Origin: Lysobacterales bacterium UBA5700
Lineage (GTDB): Bacteria; Pseudomonadota; Gammaproteobacteria; Xanthomonadales; Xanthomonadaceae
Length of the DNA stretch: 21,071 nt
Assembly: GCA_002420085.1 (NCBI GenBank)
Contig: DIHI01000080.1
Coordinates: forward strand, 15,279 to 36,349
Direction of reading: 5' to 3'
Shown here piece after piece: positions 6,632 to 14,391 of this stretch. The notes below the pieces were generated by a model that saw only the letters and a program-made list of their open reading frames with translations, made no database searches and was not told the DNA's origin. The translations under genes and the position numbers were made by a program. Within the stretch, counting starts at the first letter, position 1. Each line of letters begins with the position of its first letter.

Positions 6632-7407
6632 CCGGCATGGCGGGCCACACCCTGATCGCGCTGTACACCATCGTTCGCCGCGAACTGGTGCGGATCATCC
6701 GCATCTGGGGCCAGACCCTGGTGCCGCCGGCGATCACCATGACCCTGTACTTCCTGATCTTCGGCACCCTGATCGGGCGCCGGATCGGCGACATGGGGGG
6801 GTTCGACTACATGGATTTCATCGTTCCCGGTCTGGTGATGATGAGTGTGATCCAGAACAGCTATGGCAACATCAGTTCCAGCTTCTTCGGCGCCAAGTTC
6901 GGTCGCCACATCGAGGAACTGCTGGTGGCACCGCTGGCGCCGTGGGTGATCCTGTCCGGGTATGTGCTGGGTGCGGTGCTGCGCGGTCTGGTGGTCGGTC
7001 TGATCGTGCTGGCGATCGCCGCTCTGTTCACCCGGATCAGTGTGCCGCATCCCCTGGTCGCGCTGGCCACCCTGCTGCTTGGTGCCACGATCTTCTCACT
7101 GGCCGGCTTCGTCAATGCCGTCTATGCCAAGCGTTTCGACGATATCGCGATCGTGCCGACCTTCGTACTCACTCCGCTGACCTATCTCGGGGGCGTGTTC
7201 TACTCGGTCGAACTGCTCCCGGACTGGGCCGAGACCATCAGCCACGGCAATCCGATTCTGTACGTGGTCAATGCCTTCCGCTATGGCTTGCTGGGCGTCA
7301 GCGATGTGCCGCTGGCCACCGCCTTTGCCGTGATGTTCGGGTTCGTCGCGGTACTGACCTGGGTCGGCCTGCACCTGTTGCGCAAGGGGGTCGGTCTCCG
7401 GACCTGA
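6628..7407 (+). CDS. yadH: ABC-2 type permease, YadH-like
   Basis: This 259-residue permease matches the length and organisation of E. coli YadH (256). It has six predicted membrane segments, beginning near QTLVPPAITMTLYFLIFGTL (29-48). It contains the ABC-2 family features FIVPGLVMMSVIQNSY and FGAKFGRHIEELLVAPL, the coupling region facing the ATPase. The late motif NPILYVVNAFRYGLLG is also typical. It forms the membrane half of the exporter with YadG, and the four-base overlap indicates coupled translation. The cargo is unknown. In E. coli yadGH lies next to the carbonic anhydrase gene can; here it is followed by a SulP transporter instead. Confidence 0.92.
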   Translation: MTGMAGHTLIALYTIVRRELVRIIRIWGQTLVPPAITMTLYFLIFGTLIGRRIGDMGGFDYMDFIVPGLVMMSVIQNSYGNISSSFFGAKFGRHIEELLVAPLAPWVILSGYVLGAVLRGLVVGLIVLAIAALFTRISVPHPLVALATLLLGATIFSLAGFVNAVYAKRFDDIAIVPTFVLTPLTYLGGVFYSVELLPDWAETISHGNPILYVVNAFRYGLLGVSDVPLATAFAVMFGFVAVLTWVGLHLLRKGVGLRT

Positions 7408-7414
7408 TCTGCCC

Positions 7415-9094
7415 GTGAGCGATTATCGACGGCTGTTCGTACCCAAGCTCTGGAGCGCGCTGGCTCAGGGCTATGGCAGCCGCGACCTGCGTGCCGATGC
7501 CATTGCCGGGATCACTGTTGCCATCGTCGCTCTGCCGTTGGCGATGGCGATCGCGATCGCCTCCGGTGTGGCGCCGGAGAAGGGGTTGCATACGGCGATC
7601 ATCGCCGGTCTGCTGATTTCGGTGCTGGGTGGCTCGCGCTTCCAGATCGGTGGTCCGACCGGTGCATTCATCCCGGTGGTCTACGCCATCATCGTCGCCC
7701 ACGGTTTCGATGGCCTGGTGCTGGCGACCCTGATGGCATCGGCGATCCTGATCGTGGCGGCCCTGCTGCGGGTCGGCACCTTGATGAAGTACATGCCGCA
7801 GCCGCTGATCACCGGCTTCACGGCCGGCATCGCGGTGATCATCGCCGCCAGCCAGCTTCCGGAACTGATCGGTGTCGCCATCCCCGATCTGCCGGCCGAT
7901 GTCCTGCCCAAGCTGGCGGCCATCTGGCAGCACCGCGCAGGCTTCAATCCCTGGGCCTTGGCGATCGCGGTCGGTTGTGCGCTGGCGATCGTCGGCCTGC
8001 GTCGAACGGCGCCAAGTACACCCGGTTTCCTGATCGCGGTGCTGGTGGCCTCGGCGCTGACCGCCGCATTCGATCTGCCGATTGCGACGATCGGTTCCCG
8101 CTTCGGTGGCCTGCCGAGCGCGTGGCCGGATGTCGCCTTGCCGGCTTTCGATCTGGCGCGCCTGGTCGAGCTGCTGCCAGCGGCATTCACCATCGCCTTT
8201 CTGGCCGGGGTCGAATCGCTGTTGTCGGCGGTGGTCGCCGATGGCATGAGCGGTGGTCGCCATCGGTCCAACGCCGAACTGCTGGCCCAGGGCGTGGCCA
8301 ATGGTGCCAGCGCCCTGATCGGCGGCCTGCCGGCGACCGGCGCGATCGCCCGCACCGCCACCAACATCCGGGCTGGCGCACGGACACCGATGGCCGGCGT
8401 GCTGCATGCCCTGTTCATCCTGCTGTTCGTGCTGCTGGCTGCCGATCTGGCTGTCTATGTGCCGCTGCCGGCGCTGGCCGGTGTGCTGCTGGTGGTTGCC
8501 TGGAACATGAGCGACCACGCCCACTTCCGCCACACCCTGAGCGCACCGAAGGGCGATCGGCTGGTGCTGCTGCTGACCTTCGGTCTGACCGTGCTGGTCG
8601 ATCTGACCCTGGCGATCGAGGTCGGCATGGTGGTTGCCGCGTTCGCCTTCATGCATCGGATGGCCGGCGTGGTCGAAGTCGGTGCCGGGGTGCGGATGAT
8701 CGATGCTGCCGAGGACGAACTGGCACCGTCGCCGGGCAGCCACCAGCGCGAGGATTTGCCGGCCGATGTCGAGGTATTCCAGATCAGCGGACCGCTGTTC
8801 TTCGGTGCCGCCAACCGACTCGACAACGTGCTCGATCAGTTCTACCAGCCGCCCCGGGTGTTCATCCTGCGCATGCGTCTGGTGCCGATCATCGATGCCA
8901 GCGGTGTCCATGCCCTGTCCTCGCTGCTGGAACGTTGCCGACGCAAGGGCATCGTGCTGATCATTTCCGGCTTGCAGCCGCAGCCGCGTCGGGTGCTGGC
9001 CCAGATGCGCCTGCATCCCGCGCCGGATGCCCTGCATTTCGTCGATCGTTTCGACTCGGCGGTCGCCCTGGCGCGCGAACTGACCACGGGTTGA
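7415..9094 (+). CDS. SulP-family anion transporter with STAS domain
   Basis: This 559-residue inner-membrane transporter belongs to the SulP/SLC26 family (sulfate, bicarbonate or dicarboxylates, usually with Na+ or H+). The membrane part begins after a short N-terminus with DLRADAIAGITVAIVALPLA, then GGSRFQIGGPTGAFIPVVYA (the conserved PTGAF region of TM3), and MSGGRHRSNAELLAQGVAN with TGAIARTATN further on. A cytoplasmic STAS domain occupies about 450-559 (VEVFQISGPLFFGAANRLDN, then VPIIDASGVHALSSLLE). It starts with GTG eight bases after the yadH stop, so it is part of the same operon. The substrate cannot be decided from sequence. E. coli yadGH neighbours a carbonic anhydrase, which weakly suggests bicarbonate. 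Confidence 0.88.
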   Translation: MSDYRRLFVPKLWSALAQGYGSRDLRADAIAGITVAIVALPLAMAIAIASGVAPEKGLHTAIIAGLLISVLGGSRFQIGGPTGAFIPVVYAIIVAHGFDGLVLATLMASAILIVAALLRVGTLMKYMPQPLITGFTAGIAVIIAASQLPELIGVAIPDLPADVLPKLAAIWQHRAGFNPWALAIAVGCALAIVGLRRTAPSTPGFLIAVLVASALTAAFDLPIATIGSRFGGLPSAWPDVALPAFDLARLVELLPAAFTIAFLAGVESLLSAVVADGMSGGRHRSNAELLAQGVANGASALIGGLPATGAIARTATNIRAGARTPMAGVLHALFILLFVLLAADLAVYVPLPALAGVLLVVAWNMSDHAHFRHTLSAPKGDRLVLLLTFGLTVLVDLTLAIEVGMVVAAFAFMHRMAGVVEVGAGVRMIDAAEDELAPSPGSHQREDLPADVEVFQISGPLFFGAANRLDNVLDQFYQPPRVFILRMRLVPIIDASGVHALSSLLERCRRKGIVLIISGLQPQPRRVLAQMRLHPAPDALHFVDRFDSAVALARELTTG

Positions 9095-9180
9095 GCCGGT
9101 CTCGCCACCGCTGTGGCAGGCAGCTCCGGCAGCCCCGAAGCCGGCCGGACAGCGCAACAACCGGGCCAATCGCCCTGCGC

Positions 9181-9189
9181 TGGTAAACT
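9181..9189 (+). promoter_or_regulatory. Candidate extended -10 promoter for the oxidoreductase gene
   Basis: TGGTAAACT (TG-N-TAAACT) lies 58 bases upstream of the ATG at 9247, in the 152-base gap after the SulP gene. No good -35 stands at 16-18 bases, as is common for extended -10 promoters. It suggests that the gene is transcribed separately from yadGH-sulP. Confidence 0.4.
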
Positions 9190-9246
9190 TTGCGCCTCCC
9201 CGACGGCCAGTGAAGGCCATCCATTCGTTGCCTGGAGCACCCCCCG

Positions 9247-12200
9247 ATGTCCGCCCTCCCCGTTCCCCCGATCGACCTCGACTACAGCCTCGAAGACAAG
9301 TACCGGCGTGACACTGGCCGGATCTATCTGTCCGGGGTCCAGGCACTGGTCCGCCTGCCGATCATGCAGCGGCTCAGGGACAGTCGTGCCGGTCTGAATA
9401 CCGCTGGCTTCATCAGCGGTTATCGCGGCTCGCCGCTGGGTGGCTTCGATCTGGAACTGTGGCGGGCACGCAAGCACCTCAGTGATGCTCGGGTGGAATT
9501 CAAGCCCGGACTCAACGAAGACCTCGGCGCCACCATGGTCTGGGGCACCCAGCAGGTTGGCTTGTGGCCGGGTGCCACGGTCGATGGCGTGTTCGCGATG
9601 TGGTACGGCAAGGGTCCGGGGGTCGATCGCTGCGGGGATGTGTTCAAGCACGGCAATGCCGCCGGTGCGGCACCGCGCGGGGGAGTGCTGTGTCTGGCCG
9701 CCGACGATCACGCCTGCCGCAGTTCGACCCTGCCGCACGGTTCGGAACTGGAATTCGTCTCGGCGATGATGCCGGTGCTGAACCCGGCCGGTGTCCAGGA
9801 CATCCTCGACATGGGTCTGCTCGGCTGGGCGATGAGCCGGTTCACCGGTCGCTGGGTCGGCTTCAAGACCATCGCCGAGACGGTCGAGTCCTCGGCGTCG
9901 GTCAGCGTCGATCCGCATCAGCTCGATATCGTGGTTCCGGATGATTTCGTGTTGCCGCCGGGTGGTCTCAACATCCGCTGGCCGGATCCGCCGCTCGATC
10001 AGGAAATGCGCCTGCACCGCTATGCCGTCGCTGCCGCCATCGCTTTCGCCAGAGCCAACCGCATCGATCGCACCGTGATCGATGCGCCGCGTGCTCGGCT
10101 GGGCATCGTTACCACCGGCAAGAGCCACCTCGACACCCTCCAGGCGTTGGAATACCTCGGCCTCGATCGCCGCGCCTGCGAGGACATCGGCATCCGCGTC
10201 TACAAGGTCGGCATGACCTGGCCGCTGGAGCCGACCGGCATCCGCGAATTCGCGCGCGGGCTGGAAGACATCATCGTGGTCGAGGAGAAGCGCAGCTTCA
10301 TCGAGTCGCAGATCAAGGAGCAGATGTACAACTGGGATCGTGCCACCCGTCCGAGCGTGGTCGGCAAGTACGACGAATCCGGCGAGTGGATCCTGCCGTC
10401 CACCAATGAACTGACCCCGGCCATGATCGCCCAGGTGATTGCCCGTCGGCTGGCTCGTTTCCACGAGTCGGAAACCATCCGCCGCCAGCTCGCCTTCATG
10501 GACGCCAAGGAGAAGGAACTGGCCCTGCCGCGTGCCAACTTCCCGCGCGTGCCGCACTACTGCGCCGGCTGTCCGCACAACACCTCGACCCGGGTGCCGG
10601 AGGACTCGCGTGCGCTGGGTGGCATCGGCTGCCATTACATGGTCACCTGGATGGACCGGCGTACCGACACCTTCACCCACATGGGTGGCGAGGGCGTCAC
10701 CTGGTGCGGCCAGGCGCCGTTCACCGAAACCGGGCATGTCTTCCAGAATCTCGGCGACGGCACCTACTTCCATTCCGGCTCACTGGCGATCCGCCAGGCG
10801 ATCGCCGCCAAGGTCAACATCACCTACAAGATTCTCTACAACGACGCGGTCGCGATGACCGGTGGCCAGCCGGTCGATGGTGTGCTGACCGTTCCCGACA
10901 TCGCTCATCAGATGCGCGCCGAAGGGGTGGCCACGATCGTGGTGGTGTCCGACGACATCGAGAAGTGGTCCGATCGCTCGCGCTTTCCCGAGGGCGTCGA
11001 GTTCCATGATCGCGATCGGCTCGACGAAGTCCAGCGCCGACTGCGGGAAGTCCCCGGCGTGTCGATCCTGATCTACGACCAGGTCTGTGCCACCGAGAAG
11101 CGGCGTCGCCGCAAGCGTGGCAAGCTGCCCGACCCGAACCGGCGGGTGGTGATCAATTCCCTGGTCTGCGAAGGCTGTGGCGATTGCGGGGTCAAGAGCT
11201 TCTGCGTCGCCGTGCTGCCCAAGGACACCGAGTACGGCCGCAAGCGCGAAATCGACCAGTCCAACTGCAACAAGGACTTTTCCTGCGTCAAGGGATTCTG
11301 CCCGAGCTTCGTCACCGTCGAGGGCGGCCGCCTGAAGCGGCGCAGCGGTGCCGGTCCGGAGCTGACCGCCCGACTGCAAACCCTGCCCGATCCGGTGTTC
11401 CGCAGTGCGCTCGATCGACCGTGGAACATCCTGATCACCGGCGTCGGTGGCACCGGCGTGGTCACCATCGGCGCCCTGCTCGGCATGGCCGGGCACCTGG
11501 AAGGCAAGGGCGCCACCGTGCTCGACCAGACCGGACTGGCCCAGAAGGGCGGTGCGGTCACCACCCACGTCCGCATCGCCGCCACGCCTGCCGACATCCA
11601 TGCCGTGCGGATCGCGGCCGGCGAAGCCGACCTGGTGCTCGGTTGCGACATGGTCGTGGTCAACGACTACTGGGCGCTGTCCAAGGTCCGTGCCCAGCGC
11701 AGCCAGGTCGTGCTCAACACCTATCAGGCCATGCCCGGTCGATTCACCATGCATCCGGACATGCGTTTCCCGGCGGCCGAGATCGTCAATGCCGTCCGAC
11801 TCGCCCTGGCGGGTGAGGAACCGATGCGGATCGATGCCACCGGCCTCGCCACCGCCCTGATGGGTGACGCCATCGCCAGCAACCTGTTCATGCTCGGCTA
11901 TGCCTGGCAGCAGGGCCTGGTGCCGGTCTCGCATGCTGCCCTGATGCGGGCGATCGAACTCAACGGCGCCGCCGTCGAGATGAACAAGACCGCGTTCGCC
12001 TGGGGTCGGCTGGCCGCGATCGACCTGCCGGCCGTGATCGCCGCCGCCGGTCGCCAGCGCGCGCCGACTCAGGCGGCCATGGCCGCGCCCTTGGACGACG
12101 AAACCCTGTCGGCCGACCTCGACCAGCGCATCGCTCGCCGCCAGGCGTTTCTCAGCGATTACCAGAATGCCGCCTATGCCGAGCGCTACCGCGCCCTGGT

Positions 12201-12771
12201 CGATCGTGTCCGGCAACATGAGAGCGCTTGCGTCCCCGGTGCCAGCGCGCTGACCGAGGCAGTCGCCCGTTACGCCTTCAAGCTGATGGCCTACAAGGAC
12301 GAGTACGAAGTCGCCCGGCTGTACACCCGTGGCGAGTTCATCAAGCGCATCGAAGACCAGTTCGAGGGCGACTATCGGCTGCACTTCAACCTGGCACCCC
12401 CGCTGCTGGCCAAGCGAGATGCCCAGGGCCATCTGATCAAGCGCGAATACGGCCCCTGGGTGTTCAGGGCCTTCAAAGTGCTGGCCCGGCTCAAGGGCCT
12501 GCGCGGCAGTGTGTTCGACCCGTTCGGCTACACCGCCGAGCGCCGCGAAGAGCGTCGGCTGATCGAGGACTACTTCGCCACCATCGAGCAACTGCTGACC
12601 GGCCTGAATGGCGACAACCACGCCCTCGCGGTGGAGATCGCCAGCGTGCCCGAGCATATTCGCGGCTTCGGCCACGTCAAGGAAGCCCACCTGGCCAAAG
12701 CCAAGGCCGAGCGCGAAAACCTCCTGATGCGCTGGCACGCCGGCCCGGTCCAACTCGACCACGCCGCCTGA
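9247..12771 (+). CDS. Indolepyruvate ferredoxin oxidoreductase, fused single chain
   Basis: This 1174-residue enzyme oxidatively decarboxylates aryl-pyruvates (indolepyruvate, phenylpyruvate) to aryl-acetyl-CoA with ferredoxin as acceptor, in aromatic amino-acid breakdown. It is the long proteobacterial form in which subunits that are separate in archaea are fused. In order: an N-terminal pyrimidine-binding pyruvate:ferredoxin-like domain (about 20-240); the TPP-binding domain with CAGCPHNTST (439-448), GIGCHYM and GDGTYFHSG; an iron-sulfur segment CEGCGDCGVKSFC (641-653) plus CNKDFSCVKGFC (674-685); a gamma-type domain starting TGVGGTGVVTIGALLG (about 731) with GLAQKGGAVTTHVRI; and a C-terminal helical region of about 170 residues typical of this form (DUF6537-like). 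Nothing is truncated. GGAG (9233-9236) precedes the ATG. The Fpr at 4766-5515 could recycle its ferredoxin, but that is speculative. Confidence 0.93.
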   Translation: MSALPVPPIDLDYSLEDKYRRDTGRIYLSGVQALVRLPIMQRLRDSRAGLNTAGFISGYRGSPLGGFDLELWRARKHLSDARVEFKPGLNEDLGATMVWGTQQVGLWPGATVDGVFAMWYGKGPGVDRCGDVFKHGNAAGAAPRGGVLCLAADDHACRSSTLPHGSELEFVSAMMPVLNPAGVQDILDMGLLGWAMSRFTGRWVGFKTIAETVESSASVSVDPHQLDIVVPDDFVLPPGGLNIRWPDPPLDQEMRLHRYAVAAAIAFARANRIDRTVIDAPRARLGIVTTGKSHLDTLQALEYLGLDRRACEDIGIRVYKVGMTWPLEPTGIREFARGLEDIIVVEEKRSFIESQIKEQMYNWDRATRPSVVGKYDESGEWILPSTNELTPAMIAQVIARRLARFHESETIRRQLAFMDAKEKELALPRANFPRVPHYCAGCPHNTSTRVPEDSRALGGIGCHYMVTWMDRRTDTFTHMGGEGVTWCGQAPFTETGHVFQNLGDGTYFHSGSLAIRQAIAAKVNITYKILYNDAVAMTGGQPVDGVLTVPDIAHQMRAEGVATIVVVSDDIEKWSDRSRFPEGVEFHDRDRLDEVQRRLREVPGVSILIYDQVCATEKRRRRKRGKLPDPNRRVVINSLVCEGCGDCGVKSFCVAVLPKDTEYGRKREIDQSNCNKDFSCVKGFCPSFVTVEGGRLKRRSGAGPELTARLQTLPDPVFRSALDRPWNILITGVGGTGVVTIGALLGMAGHLEGKGATVLDQTGLAQKGGAVTTHVRIAATPADIHAVRIAAGEADLVLGCDMVVVNDYWALSKVRAQRSQVVLNTYQAMPGRFTMHPDMRFPAAEIVNAVRLALAGEEPMRIDATGLATALMGDAIASNLFMLGYAWQQGLVPVSHAALMRAIELNGAAVEMNKTAFAWGRLAAIDLPAVIAAAGRQRAPTQAAMAAPLDDETLSADLDQRIARRQAFLSDYQNAAYAERYRALVDRVRQHESACVPGASALTEAVARYAFKLMAYKDEYEVARLYTRGEFIKRIEDQFEGDYRLHFNLAPPLLAKRDAQGHLIKREYGPWVFRAFKVLARLKGLRGSVFDPFGYTAERREERRLIEDYFATIEQLLTGLNGDNHALAVEIASVPEHIRGFGHVKEAHLAKAKAERENLLMRWHAGPVQLDHAA

Positions 12772-12801
12772 GCGCCGCCCCGCATCGTGCCGGGCGGGCG
12801 C
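12772..12801 (+). terminator. GC-rich stem-loop after the oxidoreductase gene
   Basis: GCGCCGCCC (12772-12780) pairs with GGGCGGGCGC (12792-12801) with one bulge and an 11-base loop, starting directly after the stop codon. There is no U-tract. It is probably a terminator or mRNA 3' end. Confidence 0.4.
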
Positions 12802-12878
12802 GATGATGGCCATCGGCACAGCGGCATCGCCCTTGATCGACCGGTCAGGCCATCAGGGGCCAGTCCGGACGATCGATG

Positions 12879-12921
12879 GTCAATTTTCTACTAATTTACA
12901 TATAAATTAGTAGAAACCTGC
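12879..12921 (+). promoter_or_regulatory. AT-rich palindromic operator candidate, distal copy
   Basis: A perfect 14-bp inverted repeat, TTTCTACTAATTTA (12885-12898) and its complement (12903-12916), surrounds the 4-base spacer CATA. The 43-base segment recurs 107 bases downstream with 39 of 43 positions identical, including the flanks GTCAATT and AAACCTGC. It is strikingly AT-rich in high-GC surroundings. It lies about 140 bases upstream of the Fic gene, whose C-terminal winged helix is the obvious candidate to bind it. Confidence 0.6.
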
Positions 12922-12985
12922 GCAGTACGACCCATGTCGCGGCCCCAGCGCCTGCGCGACCGCGCCACAAACTTGGCCATGGCCT

Positions 12986-13028
12986 GTCAATTCTCTACTA
13001 ATTTTGATGTAAATTAGTAGAAACCTGC
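12986..13028 (+). promoter_or_regulatory. AT-rich palindromic operator candidate, proximal copy
   Basis: The second copy of the 43-base element has 11-bp arms TCTACTAATTT (12994-13004) and its complement (13011-13021) around a 6-base spacer. It ends 15 bases before the Fic ATG, so a bound protein would block transcription start or early elongation, and the RNA could fold into a hairpin next to the start codon. The arms and flanks are conserved relative to the distal copy while the spacer differs, as expected for a selected binding site. Confidence 0.6.
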
Positions 13029-13042
13029 CTGCGGCCGTGTAC

Positions 13043-14380
13043 ATGAAACTGCCTCTAAGCCCACCCCGCCTGGAGTCGATCATCCAGGATCGGCTCGGCG
13101 ACTATGTCAGCGTGCTCGCGCGCGGCATCGGGCCGGAAGTGGCCGGGGTGTACCTGCACTGGGATCGGCTGCGTCACCTCAACCCGCCCGAAGGACTCGA
13201 TCACGACCTCTGGTGGCTGGCCATCCGCCAGGCCCGGCAGGCGATCGCCAAGCGCTTGCCGCTGCATGACACGCAGGGCCGCGCCTTCGCCGTATCGGTG
13301 ACCGATTCGCTGCACCGGCGCCTGCACTTCCTCGATCGCGAGGCCGCCGGCTCGATCCTCGGCCTCAGCCCGGACGATGGCCGCAACGAGCGCGATCGCT
13401 ACCTGATCCGCTCGCTGATCGAGGAGGCCATGACCTCAGCCCAGCTCGAAGGCGCCTCGACCACCCGCGAAGTCGCCAAGGACATGCTGCACAGCGGCCG
13501 GCAACCGCGTGACACCAGTGAACAGATGATCTACAACAATTACCTCGCCATGCGCCAGCTCCAGGATTGGCGCCAGCACACCTTGACACCGGAGGCGGTG
13601 TTCGAGATTCACCGCCTGCTGACCCAGGACACCCTCGACGACCCGGGTGCCGCCGGTCGGTTCCGGCGCGCGGACGAAGCGATCAGGGTCTACGACCACC
13701 GTGATGGCACCATCCTGCACGAGCCGCCGCCGGCCGACCAGTTGCCCAGGCGGCTGCGCGCGCTCTGCGACTTCGCCAATGCCGCCGATGGTGAGGACTT
13801 CCTGCATCCGGTGTTGCGTGGCATCGCCCTGCACTTCCAGCTTGGCTACGACCACCCCTTCGTCGACGGCAATGGCCGCACCGCCCGCGCCCTGTTCTAT
13901 TGGTCGATGCTGCGCAGCGGCTACTGGCTGACCGAATACCTGTCGATTTCCAGCGTGCTCAAGAAGGCGCCCAGCCAGTACGCCCGCGCCTTCCTGTACA
14001 CCGAGACCGACGGCGCCGACCTCAGTTATTTCGCCGATCACCAGTTGCAGACCCTGGAGGCAGCGGTCAATGGCCTGCGCGACTATGTCGCCCGCAAGAC
14101 CCGCGAGCGCCAGCAGGCTGAAACCCTGCTCAAGCCAAGCTCGGCATTCGGCGCCCGATTCAATCACCGGCAGCGCGAGCTCCTGCTCGACGCCCTGCGT
14201 CATCCCGACAAGCACTACCGGATCGCCATCCACCAATCGGAACAGCGGGTTACCTACCAGACCGCCCGCACCGACCTGCTCGGCCTGGAATCGGCCGGAT
14301 TGCTGCAACGGCAGCAACGCGGCAATGCCTACGTCTTTCGGCCGGTTGCCAACCTGGCCCAGCGCCTGGAACACGACTGA
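13043..14380 (+). CDS. fic: Fic-domain protein (class II) with winged-helix C-terminus
   Basis: This 445-residue protein is probably an AMP-transferase of the Fic family. The catalytic motif HPFVDGNGRTAR is complete (H271-R282 counted from this start), so it should be active. The class II inhibitory helix SAQLEG, matching (S/T)xxxE(G/N), sits before the Fic core at about 132-137, so activity is self-inhibited. The N-terminal 90 residues resemble the DUF4172 region of Fic proteins such as Shewanella SO_4266. About residues 370-435 (FNHRQRELLLDALRH to NAYVFRP) form a winged helix typical of DNA binding. Start: ATG at 13043 (MKLPLSPPRLESII) is preferred over the GTG at 13037; neither has a good Shine-Dalgarno sequence. 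The paired palindromes upstream suggest autoregulation. It is convergent with the hipA-like gene, with only 11 bases between stop codons. Confidence 0.88.
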   Translation: MKLPLSPPRLESIIQDRLGDYVSVLARGIGPEVAGVYLHWDRLRHLNPPEGLDHDLWWLAIRQARQAIAKRLPLHDTQGRAFAVSVTDSLHRRLHFLDREAAGSILGLSPDDGRNERDRYLIRSLIEEAMTSAQLEGASTTREVAKDMLHSGRQPRDTSEQMIYNNYLAMRQLQDWRQHTLTPEAVFEIHRLLTQDTLDDPGAAGRFRRADEAIRVYDHRDGTILHEPPPADQLPRRLRALCDFANAADGEDFLHPVLRGIALHFQLGYDHPFVDGNGRTARALFYWSMLRSGYWLTEYLSISSVLKKAPSQYARAFLYTETDGADLSYFADHQLQTLEAAVNGLRDYVARKTRERQQAETLLKPSSAFGARFNHRQRELLLDALRHPDKHYRIAIHQSEQRVTYQTARTDLLGLESAGLLQRQQRGNAYVFRPVANLAQRLEHD

Positions 14381-14391
14381 ATCACCCGGCC

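Noticed and set aside
7298..9346. Long minus-strand ORF (682 codons) opposite the SulP gene
   Set aside because: It is Gln/Arg/Gly/Asp-rich with no domain, and mirrors the SulP gene, which has strong family motifs. Shadow ORF.
8842..10773. Long minus-strand ORF (643 codons) opposite the SulP end and the oxidoreductase gene
   Set aside because: No recognisable domain and biased composition; lies opposite two well-supported genes.
10780..12819. Long minus-strand ORF (679 codons) opposite the oxidoreductase gene
   Set aside because: Same pattern of antisense shadow composition; the plus strand encodes cofactor motifs in this interval.
12879..13028. CRISPR array, possibly Cas12a-like because the repeat contains TTTCTACTAATTT
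   Set aside because: There are only two copies, spaced 107 bases apart with a long perfect palindrome, no third repeat, no regular spacers and no cas genes. A regulatory element before fic explains it better.
14381..14391. A small HipB-like gene beside hipA
   Set aside because: Only 11 bases separate hipA from fic, hipA overlaps the DUF262 gene at its other end, and no HTH-bearing short ORF was found upstream of the DUF262 gene up to the receptor.
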